A stretch of DNA of 64,000 bases, taken from assembly GCF_032854445.1 (NCBI RefSeq), contig NC_088296.1:5603246-5667245 (forward strand). The letters are read 5' to 3'. Every line of letters starts with the position of its first letter. Position 1 is the first letter of the stretch. A program made the position numbers and the translations under genes. Origin of the DNA: Liolophura sinensis. Its lineage: Eukaryota > Mollusca > Polyplacophora > Chitonida > Chitonidae. Below, piece by piece: positions 37,000-48,402 of the stretch. Under the pieces are notes generated by a model. It was given only the letters and a program-made list of their open reading frames with translations, was not told where the DNA came from and ran no database searches.

Positions 37000-37889
37000 C
37001 AGGGCAGTGGTGACAGTGTGATACTTGACAACTGATCATACTTATCACCGGTGAAATCTGGCTACTTGTCAGTTTATCTCACGTAAGGGACTAGTTCCAG
37101 CTGTTCATGTGAATGCCCAGAAAGCTGCAACGTACATGTACACATCTCCAAAACCCCATGGTTTAAGGGAGAAAAAAAACACAAAAGCGATGCTAGAGAT
37201 AAAAGATTATGAAAACTTTTCTGCAAATATGGCCTTTAGCACTTTCTCCGATTTTTTCTTTTTTTTCGAAGAGAGTGTTTGAAAATATTATGGATGGTAG
37301 ATATATGGGGCCACCTTTTGGTACATATTGTCGCTGCATACTAATGTTATAATATATTCCAAGATGTGGTCCCAAAAACGCACCATGCAAAAATCATTTT
37401 TCAAGTGTCATTTTCTCTTTAAAGAAATGGAAATAGACCATATTTACAACTAACTTTGGTGGTGCTTGGAAAGGTACTTTCATGAGTACTTTTATTTATA
37501 ATTTACAGTACATGGGAAGGTCTGCAGCAACCTGCGGATGGTCGTGGATTTCCCCCGGGCTCTGCCAGGTTTTCACCCACCATAAAAAAAAAAAAAAATA
37601 TCATTTACAATTTAAAGTGCGGCAGTGTTCCGGCACTTAATTGTTCATTCTGTTATCTGAAAATATTTTCTGCTTTGTATTTGTTGTATTTTTTCAAAGT
37701 TTAATAAAGGTTGTGGCACAAAAAAAAACGCTAATCGTTTTCTGCTTTGTGAGTCCTAACTTCATTCAATTATGAAAGCTTAAAATACAAACATCAACAA
37801 GGACCCCAAAGCGATGACGCCATGCGGTGGAAAGGATATGATTGGCTGACAGACGAATAACTAGAGTACGCGTGTACCTGATCTTTGTT
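37000..37889. other. P450 3' flank
   Basis: Contains AATAAA at 37,703, a candidate polyadenylation signal, and a SINE-1 fragment at 37,508-37,590 (GCAGCAACCTGCGGATGGTC, A-rich end). At 37,805-37,870 there is a partial MITE-2 arm (GATTGGCTGACAG). No gene. Confidence 0.5.
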
Positions 37890-37954
37890 TTCGGCAAACT
37901 TGTGTGTGGAAACCCATGGGCCAATCCGCAATCAATGACATCATCTCTTTGATT

Positions 37955-38292
37955 TATTTATTTATTTGAGTTTTACGCCGCACTCAAGAAATTTCCCTTT
38001 CGCAACGGTAGCCAGCATTATAATGGGAGAGCACTGGTCATATACCGGGGAACACACAGGACGATCGGCAAGTTGATGACCTCCATTCCCTCTTACGATC
38101 TCTTTAATACACTTTCCTCATGCTGACTTCCTCTCCGAGCGTACGTGTGAACGTCTTTCAGCAACCTGCGGATGGACGTGGGTTTCCTCCGGGCTCTGTC
38201 CGGTTTCCTCCCACTATAATGCTGGCCGCCTCCGTATAAGTGAAATATTCTTGAGTACGGCGTACACCATTCAAATAAATAGATAAATAAAG
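37955..38292. repeat. Inverted pair of SINE-1 fragments
   Basis: 37,955-38,085 is reverse (ACGCCGCACTCAAGAAATTT) and 38,105-38,292 is forward (GCAACCTGCGGATGGACGTG to AAATAAATAGATAAATAAA). The two could pair into an imperfect hairpin. The same pair is at 54,077-54,418. Confidence 0.8.
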
Positions 38293-38934
38293 GTATACAC
38301 TTTATGTAAATTAGTTCTTTAGATGCATGTTATTTTGACCGTTATCTGTAAACTCTTCTTAACAAACCCCCGAAAACCACGGTAAATGTAAAGGTGGAGA
38401 AAACATAACAAAAAATTCAGATGAAAGAGTACGGAAAGTTAGTCGTAAATGTGGTCATCAACATTTTTTTGATGCCTGAAAATTATTTTTATTGTGGGTA
38501 TTTGGGATCAACTTTTGGTATATATAGTTTCTGTAACAATGCTATAAATGAGGATTTATAAATATTATCATAATTCAGATTAAATGCATGTGTTTGGATA
38601 TAAACAACACATTTACATTCAAATGAATGTGTTAGACATGCATTACTTGCTTATTTAGATCACTCTTATGAAATGTGATATGCATATTTCATTTTATCTG
38701 AATGATCGGAGTTCTAAAGCCATACCCAAACCATATTTCACTTGATAAAACCGGTGGTTAGCTTCACTGGTTTTCGGCTTTGAGCAAAGCTGTGTGTTGT
38801 GTCGCTGGATCTTTTGAAAAAATGTTAACACTGATCAGTCCAGCTTGGACCCGAGATGCCTGGGCTTGAGGGTGACATTGATACCCCGTTGTGAGTTCGG
38901 TGACCAGCTGTAGGACGCTGGTATGTATTTTAGG

Positions 38935-39105
38935 CTCGATCCATTTAAGGAGATGCGGAATCGGTTCTGATAGGCAAGTCCAGTGTTTGAATTTCAGGAA
39001 TGACACATTTATCCAAGCATGACCAAGGCTGCCGGGTTAAACTCAGCAAACCCTATCCCTACTGTCAGCCAATCAACGTCGATTCTGTATCCCTTTAAAC
39101 ATCTG
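38935..39105. mobile_element. MITE-2 copy
   Basis: The left arm AAGGAGATGCGGAATCGGTT continues CTGATAGG. The right arm CTGTCAGCCAATCAACGTCG continues ATTCTGTATCCCTTTAA. Confidence 0.75.
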
Positions 39106-39129
39106 ACTTGGCAGGGTTTTTACAATAAC

Positions 39130-40118
39130 AAGTGTACATTTAATGTAAAGCACAGCTTTTATAGTTATTTAAAATAACCACATTTTAACTCTTCTAATGT
39201 ACATGTGTTTTTACGTTTTAAAGCAAACAAACTTCTTGTCCCTGCTTGGATACACCACAGCTTTTATAGTTATTTAAAATAACCACATTTTATAAACTCT
39301 CCAATGTACATGTATTTTTACGATTTAAAGCAAACAAACTTCCTGTCCCTGCTTGGATACATCACAGCTTTTATAGTTATTTAAAATAACTACATTTTAT
39401 AAACTCTCCAATGTACATGTATTTTTACGTTTAAAAGCAAACAAACTTCCTGTCCCTGCTTGGATACACCACAGCTTTTATGGTTATTTAAAATAACCAC
39501 ATGTAATAAACTCTCCAATGTACATGTATTTTTACGTTTTAAAGCAAACAAACTTCCTGTCCCTGCTTGGATACACCACAGCTTTTAAAGTTATTTAAAA
39601 TAACCACATTTTATCAACTTTCCAATGTACATGTATTTTTACGTATTACAGCCAACAAACTTCCTGTCTCTGCTTGGATACACCACAGCTTTTATAGTTA
39701 TTTAAAATAACCACATTTTATAAACTTTCCAATGTACATGTATTTTTACGTTTAAAAGCAAACAAACTTCCTGTCCCTGCTTGGATACACCACAGCTTTT
39801 ATGGTTATTTAAAATAACCACATGTAATAAACTCTCCAATGTACATGTATTTTTTCGTTTTAAAGCAAACAAACTTCCTGTCCCTGCTTGGATACACCAC
39901 AGCTTTTAAAGTTATTTAAAATGACCACATTTTATAAACTCTTCTAATGTACATGTATTTTTACGTTTTAAAGCAAACAAACTTCCTGTCCCTGCTTGGA
40001 TACACCACAGCTTTTATAGTTATTTAAAATGACCACATTTTATAAACTCTTCTAATGTACATATATTTTCATGTTTTAAAGCAAACAAACTTCCTGTCCC
40101 TGCTTGGACACACCAGAT
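39130..40118. repeat. Tandem repeat, period about 107 bp, nine copies (copy A)
   Basis: The unit holds ACCACAGCTTTTATAG, GTTATTTAAAATAAC, AATGTACATGTATTTTTACG and AAACTTCCTGTCCCTGCTTG. Spacing of TGCTTGG is 106-108 bp across nine units. The inner GTTATTT/AAATAAC arms form a short palindrome, and ACGTTTTAAAG follows. Copy B has only two units (55,037-55,243). Confidence 0.93.
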
Positions 40119-41500
40119 TACGTGTTTGGCGATAAAACAACCGTTGCAAATGAAAATAAATCTTTCTTTTTTTTTTAGATTTTTTGATTTGTGTGCTCAA
40201 CAATATGTTTTTGATTATAACAAAACCCATACTACCTGCTGCTGTTTTTTTATATTGAGGTTAACACCTATATTTGGGCAGTTGTAAAGACAAGGTTGAT
40301 GCGTTTGTTAGTGGATGACCCCTTCTCAGATATTCATTTTGAAAAGCAGATTCTTCAATAGATCAACATCAGGGAACCAAGTGACAGCAACCTCAGCTTA
40401 AAAACTCCCGACAAACGTTTAGTCGGGCAGCAAGTTTGAATACTTAATTCTTGTTCTTTTTCCTCCAGTTTTGTTTGAAAAGTTATACTCTTAAATCTAA
40501 ATTGTTACATTTGACTCTGTAAAGATGACAAGGAGCGATTGCACACACAATAGTTATCTGACGAATTTAACACTTTTAATTTTGATTGGTGTTTTACACT
40601 GTACTCAAGAATATTTCACCTATACGACGGCGGTCAGGACTACGGTGGAAGGAAAACGGGCAGTGCCCTAGGGGAAACACGAACCCCATTTGAAGAGTAT
40701 TGAAACAGTAATACTTAATAAAACTAGTCTGACACAAGCAGTTCATGCAAGTTCAGTCACTCCACGTGATGATCACCGTGTTGTAAATGTAACACTTTAG
40801 TTTCAAGAGGGCAAGTTCACTCGTGTTGTTCCATTTAACCTTTCTGTATATCTGTATACATGTTTTACATCTATGTGTGAAATTTGAACGTACATGTAGC
40901 AGTGGACTGAAACACGCAAATTTAATCTGGCTGCAACAGAAGAAAATAGTTATCTCTCTTAACAGCCGGTAAATAAAATCAAAATTCAGTTATATACTGA
41001 CTGGATGTATTCGACTGGTCATACTGGAAAGCTCAGTGCTTGTCTCAATTAACTTACTGTTTTCAGCGGAAAATTTCCCCTGGCTGACCCCTGGGAGTTA
41101 CTTCTCCTGCACTAGAGGCAACAAGAAAAAACGCTTTAGACTGGCGAGACTGTAAAATCTCCATTGGAAAAAAAAAAACAAACAAACAAATAAACATGAA
41201 ACCAGAATACTGTTCAGGTGTTCTGTCCGCCGCTTCCCGCTGGAACAAACCCGTTGCCGTAGGTGGTCGAAGATTACCGACGATGTTTCCCGAAGGGATT
41301 AGATTGACTGTATAGTACTCTTATACTCTTATAGTATGTCTTATCTGACAGCTAGAGTTCACGAATCAAACTGTTGCACGCACGAAGCCTTTGTCAAAGG
41401 TTTGACGCGTTGCTTAGCAGGAGTTGAATGCAGGGCCGTGTATATTAATTGACGTGTCCGATTTTCACAAGTTACACACCTGCGCGAAGTGCCTTATTGA
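40119..41500. other. Copy A upstream region
   Basis: Contains a SINE-1 fragment in reverse (40,575-40,690: CTGTACTCAAGAATATTTCA). The rest is unassigned single-copy-like sequence apart from its duplicate at 55,243-56,620. No gene seen. Confidence 0.5.
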
Positions 41501-41639
41501 GGCGACCCCTTTAACAATTGGTATAGGCCTACTCTATTCACTCTGGGGGACGGGGTTGTTGTTTGTTAAGTAGAACTAAGTTCCTTTAGATACCGGATAC
41601 AGGCTTTAAGGAGGGTTAAACAGGTCTAAGAAGGAAGCG

Positions 41640-41729
41640 GCGTTCGCAGAAGAGCTACTTATACAGTTGTCTTTTCCTTTGAATCGAGAGGTTCTGTACA
41701 TCAGTGTCCGGCGAACATCATTGATTAAG
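41640..41729 (+). other. Candidate 5' non-coding exon of the SleB-like gene (copy A)
   Basis: CATCATTGATTAAG/GTAAGTACAC at 41,729 is an excellent donor. The next plausible acceptor on this strand is the one ending just before the ATG at 46,554. The same donor is kept in copy B at 56,842. The start of the exon is not defined; the left limit is a guess. Confidence 0.45.
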
Positions 41730-41885
41730 GTAAGTACACGGTAAATTTAACTCACACCAGGGCCCAGTTTCACAAAGCGGTATATGACATTTTTGTCGTA
41801 CATTTGCCGTACGATGTTTTACACGTGACAATTACCCTACCGTTATCGTAGATGTACGATTGTCGTACGTGTACATCTTTGTAAA

Positions 41886-42010
41886 CGTGGGCCCTGTACT
41901 GCAGACAGATGTGAACCCTGTACTGCAGACAGATGTGAACCCTGTACTGCAGACAGATGTGAACCCTGTACTGCAGACAGATGTGAACCCTGTACTGCAG
42001 ACTGATATGA
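41886..42010. repeat. Minisatellite, 24-bp unit, five copies (copy A)
   Basis: CCCTGTACTGCAGACAGATG plus TGAA. A multiple of three, so both strands stay open (NPVLQTDV repeats); not a gene. Copy B has seven units. Confidence 0.93.
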
Positions 42011-42094
42011 ATGCTACCACAAAATCACAAGCACACTCCTACCAAAATTATTGTTCTACCCAAATACTAATAGCATTTACCTTATAAACGTGAT

Positions 42095-42202
42095 CATGAG
42101 CTCCCCCAGGCTCTACCACGTGTTCTTCCTCCATTATGCTAGACGCGGTCGTCTAATTGAAATATTCCGGCGTAAAACACTAATAAAATAAATAAATAAA
42201 TA
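42095..42202 (+). repeat. SINE-1 3' fragment
   Basis: CTCCCCCAGGCTCTACCACG, CCATTATGCTAGACGCGGTC, CGGCGTAAAACACTAATAAA, AATAAATAAATA tail. Confidence 0.75.
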
Positions 42203-42407
42203 TATCAGCTTGATCATTTTAACGTCCACCCACTAAGGTGAGCAAGAAATAAACACTTTCTTTCACGAAATGACTACACTGTATTTAGTGAAAAGGCAGG
42301 ATAAAGCTGCTATATCGGATAAGCTGCATGAAGATGGCGTTTTAGTAGCAGTGAAGTAAATATGTTAATATGACAAATTACAGTATAGAGTTCGAAAAGA
42401 ACCAAGA

Positions 42408-42616
42408 ATGACACCATCGAAGTACTGTGCATATATACAGTATTAATTGGGCTGCTGTTTTAAGCCGTACAATACGCCTGGCTATACTTCTGAAACGACG
42501 GTGTTCCGGTGAATGACACCATCGAAGTACTGTACATATATACAGTATTAATTGGGCTGCTGTTTTAAGCCGTACAGTACGCTTGACTATACTTCTGAAA
42601 CAACGGTGTTCCGGTG
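42408..42616. repeat. Two-copy tandem repeat, about 106 bp
   Basis: ATGACACCATCGAAGTACTG through CGGTGTTCCGGTGA occurs twice head to tail with few differences. It is kept in copy B (57,566-57,776). Confidence 0.88.
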
Positions 42617-43046
42617 AATGCAAGTAGTAAGGCAGGTAACGAACGCACAGACGATATAAGCGTGTCAGCTAGTTCACTGTATTCTGAAATGTAACAGTCC
42701 ATATTTAAGGATAAAGTGCTTTGCTGGAGATCGAACTAGGTTGTAACAGAGGATATACATACTCTAGATAAACTTTAGGGCAAAAAATATAGGTAATGGG
42801 GGTCTGGGTTTCAGAATGGCAGACCGTAATGTAGGCCTGTTCGGTTTGTTTATTGTTTGATTGAGCTACCTATCTCAATATTTTAATTGGGCGGAAGACG
42901 CGTGTTAAGAACTATTATAACTTCAGTACTTTGCCTCAAAGTGTTTACCCCTTATTTTGATTTTATCAGAAGTCGAATTTCACTGAGAGTTCGAAAAATG
43001 ATTCCTCGAACTTTGGATATTGTTTACACCATGTACAGTAGTTCAA

Positions 43047-43290
43047 CGAGTGAGTGAGTGAGTGCTTGGGGTTTAACGTCGTACTTAACAACTGTTCAGT
43101 CATATGACGACGCAGGAATGCTTAGAGTACATGTAATGTGCCTCCTTGTTGCAGGACGGATTTCCACCGATCTTTTAACTGGTGCTGCTTCACTGAGACG
43201 CCTCACCTAAGGCAAGTAATCTGTCCCGCCTGAGCCATTATACTGATACGCGTCAACCGGTCGTTGCACTGTCCCCGTCAGTAGTTTAAG
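43047..43290 (-). repeat. SINE-2 copy (reverse)
   Basis: GAGTGAGTGAGTGAGTGCTT, GGGGTTTAACGTCGTACTTA, CAGTCATATGACGACGCAGG and GTCAACCGGTCGTTGCACTG match SINE-2 from tail to body. Confidence 0.85.
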
Positions 43291-44459
43291 GACCAAACTG
43301 ACGTACATTTACGTTGCACCATACACACCAACATACAGGCAGACACGGCGATTCTCGCTATTAAGGAAATCAAATACGGCTATACAGTCGTTTCACAGGC
43401 ACGGACACAGTGTTCGTTTTCGTCTTGGAACCATGAAAACCACCCGCCACTACATATTACGTAACACCCCACTTAGTAATGGCATAAAACGCAAATCAAA
43501 TACAACACGTATCGCCATATATAATTTGTATCGGTATTTATCATAAATATTTATACAGATACATGTGTATATGACACTTGCTCTAAGCGACCCTAAGTGG
43601 AATGTCGTGTATACCTAGGGTTTCAATAGCGTTTTACTGCCTCAGTGGCGTGCCATAAACATTGCTCATTAAATATCAGCAGTCCGGTTTGAACTGGAAA
43701 GAACCAGGTAGATCTTTAGGTTTACAAATGCTTGTTGTCAGTGGTATGGTCGTATAACTAACTTTTACAATGGGCATAAACGTTTACTTGAATGGCACCC
43801 CTCGTTACAACTGGGTCAGGGCGAATGCGTGAAATTGAGTCATACCCTGGCAAATAACATGACAACACGGGACACCTGAATGTTAGTTATATACGTGATA
43901 TAAAAACCAAACTTAGGACAGGTACTGTGCGTGGAGTGGATTTTCTTGTAATCAGCTGCAAAGCACATTTGTTGTGGCCTCATTAGGATAGACAGAAGAT
44001 AAATGTCATGTTTTTTATTACCAACAGAAAGAAATTGGCATTTCCCCTCAAATGATGTAGCAGGCGATAAGTATAGAAGTCTGTATTTCACCGGTTACCT
44101 GTGACCTTTTGCCAACGATCACGCTATCGTCGATGCTCTGGTTTTACTCGCACTGCTGTAGTATTTTATATTAACTGACGCATGAGGTTGGGGTTTCGGA
44201 TCCAGTCCACGTCTGTTCTGCTGTGTCCCATACACCTGACATCCACTGCGCATTAATATACAAACACATCACTTTTTATTCAAATGACTGAAAAATTGTA
44301 AAGTACGACGTGAAACCCCAAGCATATTTACATGCACATGTCTTTTTGTGGACCTCAATTAGGGTTTTAATCTAACTGTTTCATGTAAAAGGCCAAAATA
44401 GTAAGAAATAACAAACCCACCTTACACCATTAGAACAACTGAAGCTGGGAAGTCTTGAC

Positions 44460-44605
44460 AATTTATTTTTTTATTTCATTAGTGTTTTACGCCGTACTCA
44501 AAATATTTCACTTATACGACGGCGGCCAGCATTATGGTTAGAAGAAACGGAACAGAGGCTGGGCGAAAACTCACGACCATCGGCAGCTTGCTGGCACACC
44601 TTCGT
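44460..44605 (-). repeat. SINE-1 fragment (reverse)
   Basis: GTGTTTTACGCCGTACTCAA, CGACGGCGGCCAGCATTATG, CGACCATCGGCAGCTTGCTG. Confidence 0.8.
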
Positions 44606-45444
44606 ATGCACTCTTGACAATTTCTGAATCTGGGTGAACTAACGACAGAAAGACAATAGCTTTAACCACATATGTATACGTACTGTGCACCAGTTCACAG
44701 CTTGCACTTACACACATTTACCAACCGATGCGAATAAGATCAATTTCAGGAGTTCTGATTACTGGCAAAATTGCTTCGCATAGCCAAAGGATAGAGCTTA
44801 GAGAAGCCCACATATTAACATATCAATGACCAAGTTTGCATATGGAGTGACTATGAAAATCGAATGAAGTCTTTGTCATTGCCGTTGTTTTCAGAGCAAA
44901 GGGTGTTACACAAAATCATCGACATAATTGATCAGATTAGGGATCAAAACAACAGCTGTGGGTGAGGATTTGGTAACACGCGGCTTGACGCTTTCACAAC
45001 AGACCAGTGGTGATATCACAACTCTACATTCTTTGTATAGGAGGGCGCCATCAATAATACTCCTGATTTATTGATAGATAAATAGTTTGACACCTTCATT
45101 GATCGACCTCGTTAGCAGGAATTCTGTAATACTTGCCTTCTCATTTGCTAAAATCATCGTCAAATCATCGTCGTCATCATCATCATCTTGTCTTCCCTAT
45201 AATAATCCCTTACCGGATTTAAGCCGTCATAGTAGCCGCCATGTTGAATCTACTTCAGTGGCAGACCGTAATGTAGGTTTGCATATTTATTATATACAGT
45301 ATAAAAATAAACCCTTGACAATTTATTTAAGTTTACATTTTTTTATCAGGTGAAACTTTGGCAATTCAACCTGGTTTTATAAGTAGACTGTTCAAAACCA
45401 CATAATCTGCACACTCATAAATTCGGCGAAAATTGACGAGCTGG

Positions 45445-45668
45445 CCTTACACTCAAAAACTTAATTTGTTAGTTTTAACAGTCTGTGTGTGTGATGCTAG
45501 AATGTATTCTGGTATTGCAGCAGATTACTCTGTTAAATATAACACACATTTTATCTTAATTCAACATAAAGATCCAATAGATTAACAGAATATTATGTAG
45601 AACTGACATAATATACATATTCTGGCATCACCCAGACACCAGAGTTTCGGTTAATTTTTTGAGTGTAA
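45445..45668. mobile_element. MITE-1 copy with best-preserved ends
   Basis: The left end is ACACTCAAAAACTTAATTTG and the right end is TTAATTTTTTGAGTGTA, in inverted order. GTGATGCTAGAATGTATTCT inside the left arm pairs with a right-arm copy. Confidence 0.78.
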
Positions 45669-46044
45669 ACTGTTTCGTGGCATACTAACGGCCGGTGTGT
45701 AAACCTGTTCTCCCAGCCTCCTCCACCACTCCTCTTTTTTCGGATTGGTGAGTGTGTCAAAACTCCTAATCGCAACTTCAACTCCAGGAGATCGAAACCT
45801 GCCTCCGTGACTCGTTCATGGGACGTTTGTTGTGAACTTTATCGTTAAAATCACTGCATATTGTTCATATTGTTACTAAATGTACTATTAAGACATTCAC
45901 ACGAACAGTTAGAATAAACCTCTAAATGGAGTAAATTGACAAAAAGCCATATTTCAGTAGTTACGTGTGACCATTTGCCAGTTATCACGCTGTCGTCGAT
46001 TCTCTGGTCTTGATCTCTGTGCGGTAGTCGTTATTCTTCACAGA

Positions 46045-46290
46045 ATGGGTTAGCGCACTGGCGCAGTGTAATGACCCAGGAGCCTCTCACCAATGCGGTC
46101 GCTGTGAGTTCAAGTCCAGCTTATGCTGGCTTCCTCTCTGGCCGTAAGTGGGAAGGTCTCCCAACAACCTGCGGACGGTCGTGGTTTTCCCCCGGGCTGT
46201 GCCCGGTTTCCACCCACCATAATGCTGGCCGCCGTCGTATAAGTGAAATATTCTTGAGTACGGCGTAAAACACCAATCAAATAATAAAAA
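46045..46290 (+). repeat. SINE-1 copy
   Basis: GGGTTAGCGCACTGGCGCAG, CTCTCACCAATGCGGTCGCT, AGTTCAAGTCCAGCTTATGC, AATGCTGGCCGCCGTCGTAT, then CAATCAAATAATAAAAATAA. Ends about 260 bp before coding exon 1. Confidence 0.86.
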
Positions 46291-46553
46291 TAATAAAAAA
46301 TACTTTAAAGAAAGGAATGAACTACACATTAATAGGTTTGACTGAAAGGGGTCCTCCACTGTAGCACCACCAGAAGTAAAAAAAGAAAAAACAGACTTTC
46401 TCCCACCGAGGTGACCTAACATAATCCAGCCATCTTTCTTGTGCTTCCTTCCGGCAGGGAAGTTCGAAAGAGACATGTACTCAGAAATGTAAATTACCTG
46501 TCTATTTACCACTGTGTCATTGTTTCGAAGACGTTTAGTATATTCTTTTGTAG

Positions 46554-46609
46554 ATGAAGCCTCTGGTTGTCGTCCTTCTGTGTCTGGTGGTCACCGTGTC
46601 CAGCGACGT
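46554..46609 (+). CDS. SleB-like gene A, coding exon 1 (signal peptide)
   Basis: The ATG follows directly on an acceptor-like TATTCTTTTGTAG, so an upstream non-coding exon is likely. Donor GTAAGT at 46,610, phase 2. Confidence 0.85.
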
Positions 46610-48402
46610 GTAAGTCATCTATCTCGATTTATCCTCTCCTTCTTCCAGAACTTATCTTTCCCCCACAAGAAGTCCATTGTTTTCAGAAGCTCTTCCAAGT
46701 GATTTTAAACCAGCCTGGGAGAGTGAGTGAGTGAGTGAGTGAGTAAGTAAGTGAGTGAATGAGTGAGTGAGTGCTTGGGGGTTGAACGTTGTGGTTAACA
46801 ATTTTTCAGTCATATGATGACGACGAAGAGTGTCCTTAGAGCGCGTATAATGTGCCTTCTTGACGCAGGACGGATTTCCACCTCTCTTTTGTCTATTGTT
46901 GCTTCATTGAGACGCCTTACCGAAGGCAAGTAATCCGCCCCGCCAGAGCCATTATACTGATACGGGTAAACCAGTCATTGCACTATCCACTTCATGCTGA
47001 TCTACAAACGAGGAAGATAAAACTTCCTTTTTTTAAGGCCTTAGGTGTGACTCGACTCAGGATTGACCTTGGGAGGAGTGGATGATCTTCCGGCAGACTT
47101 TTTTTTTTAATCTAAGAAGACGCAAATTGGATGTGTCTGTAAACAGGGTATCCACTCATCCTAGAAATTTCACAATGTTTCGAAAATCAAACAATCAAAA
47201 TACTATACCCATTCATCTCCATATGAAAGGTATGCACTAAAATTAAATTAGAATATTTAATATTTTAAATTCCTTTAAAAAGACTTTAGGTCACTGGATA
47301 AAAAAATTCAACCAAAAGCACTTGCCATCTGTGCAGGCCTATCTTGTTTTTCTCCGAATTGTGCCAGGCTGAGGTGCTAAAAGTTGTAATAACGACACGT
47401 CGATCGCAAAGAAATAGATTTTCGACATAAAGATACATGGACATAATGGGTAGGCGGAGGTGGAGGGGGAGGAGAGACCCAAACTCTTGCCACTTTTTTC
47501 CAACTAAAGAAATGACCGCCATTGCGCAGCTGCTATATTTTAAGCACAACGTAAAACACTGAATCAAACACATGCTCAAATACATGGTTTCCTACTTTCG
47601 TGCGATTTCTGGCTGTAGGTTTACATCGTCCGAGCCGAAGGCCTTTATCTACATTATACATTATTCAATGTGATTAATGCATCGAAAATCCTTAATTGCT
47701 TCATTTTATGATAAGTTAAATGATTATTTCAGATAATGAACTGCTTCTCGTTTCAGTGTCGTTTCCGACTGTACGGCGACAGAGGCGGAGATTGAAGCTG
47801 TGGGCCAAGTGGTGTTCACCTATGGCAAAGACCTGACCGATGAAGAAAAAACAGGGATAGCTTTCACCGTCATCAACAGAGTGGCAAATCCTCACTTTCC
47901 CAATACCACGTTAGAAGTAGTTAACTGGCAGAGAACCACGCCAAGAAAGACGAAAAGAGCCTATGCCAAACTGACAAAGATTTGGCACGTCAATCAGTGG
48001 ACTAGCGCTAAAAGTGGCAACACTGACGAGTACCAGACGGCCATTCGCGTGTCACGTGACGCACTCTGCGGACAGGCGAGCGACCCGACAGGGGGTGCCA
48101 CTGATTTTGCGTCTCAACCAACCCCACGAGTTTTCCACGCACCGCCAAATTACAGGGCGGCTGAACTTGGAGCTCAGTTGGGAAACATCTACGTCTTTAA
48201 AATTCAACCAAACGTTAACGGTGGCGGTAGGGGAGGGCGCAGACAACATGGCGGAGGCAGGGGAGGACACGGCAGGAGAGGGCCGGGAGGAAACCGAGGA
48301 GCACACGGTAGGAGGGGACCAGGAGGACGTCGTGGAAGACCTGGCAGGAGGGGACCAGGAGGACGTCGTGGCCAGAGAGGAAGACAGGGACAGAGAAAGT
48401 AA
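46554..48402 (+). CDS. Secreted SleB-like (Hydrolase_2 type) domain protein with Gly/Arg-rich tail, copy A
   Basis: Two coding exons give 233 residues. Residues 1-17 are a signal peptide (MKPLVVVLLCLVVTVSS). Residues about 28-170 follow the order of bacterial SleB-type cell-wall hydrolases: an initial helix, FTVINRVANPHFPNT (55-69), RVSRDALCG, DPTGGATDF (128-136), APPNYRAAELG and a final GNIYVFKI strand. The catalytic Glu of that family should fall near residue 41 in an ungapped alignment, and here it is Tyr (VVFTYGKD), so lytic activity is doubtful. Residues 174-233 are almost only Gly, Arg, Pro, Gln and His with GRRGPGGRRG repeats, strongly basic. Two Cys remain (24, 123). Possible roles, all inferred: mineral or matrix binding, or an immune factor. 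The fold call rests on motif order and needs a profile search. Confidence 0.75.
46718..47105 (-). repeat. SINE-2, full length, in intron of the SleB-like gene A
   Basis: From a long GAGTGAGTGAGTGAGT tail (46,720) through CAGTCATATGATGACGACGA and GGGTAAACCAGTCATTGCAC to the head CAGGATTGACCTTGGG (box B-like, reverse). Confidence 0.87.
47757..48402 (+). CDS. SleB-like gene A, coding exon 2
   Basis: Acceptor CTTCTCGTTTCAG ends at 47,756 and the phase matches exon 1. Stop TAA at 48,400-48,402. The tail coding sequence is itself a short DNA repeat (GGAGGGGACCAGGAGGACGT occurs twice). Confidence 0.88.

Larger units (their letters stand above)
42617..45440. other. Long stretch without recognised gene (copy A)
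   Basis: Likely intron 1 of the SleB-like gene if the 5' exon is real. Contains a SINE-2 in reverse (43,047-43,290), a SINE-2 end (44,282-44,325), a SINE-1 in reverse (44,460-44,605) and a CATCAT microsatellite near 45,170. Open frames here lack domains. Confidence 0.5.

Noticed and set aside
41832-42087. Repeat protein NPVLQTDV and its reverse-strand counterpart (also 56,945-57,248)
   Set aside because: A 24-bp minisatellite open in both directions. Unit number differs between duplicates and there is no coding context.
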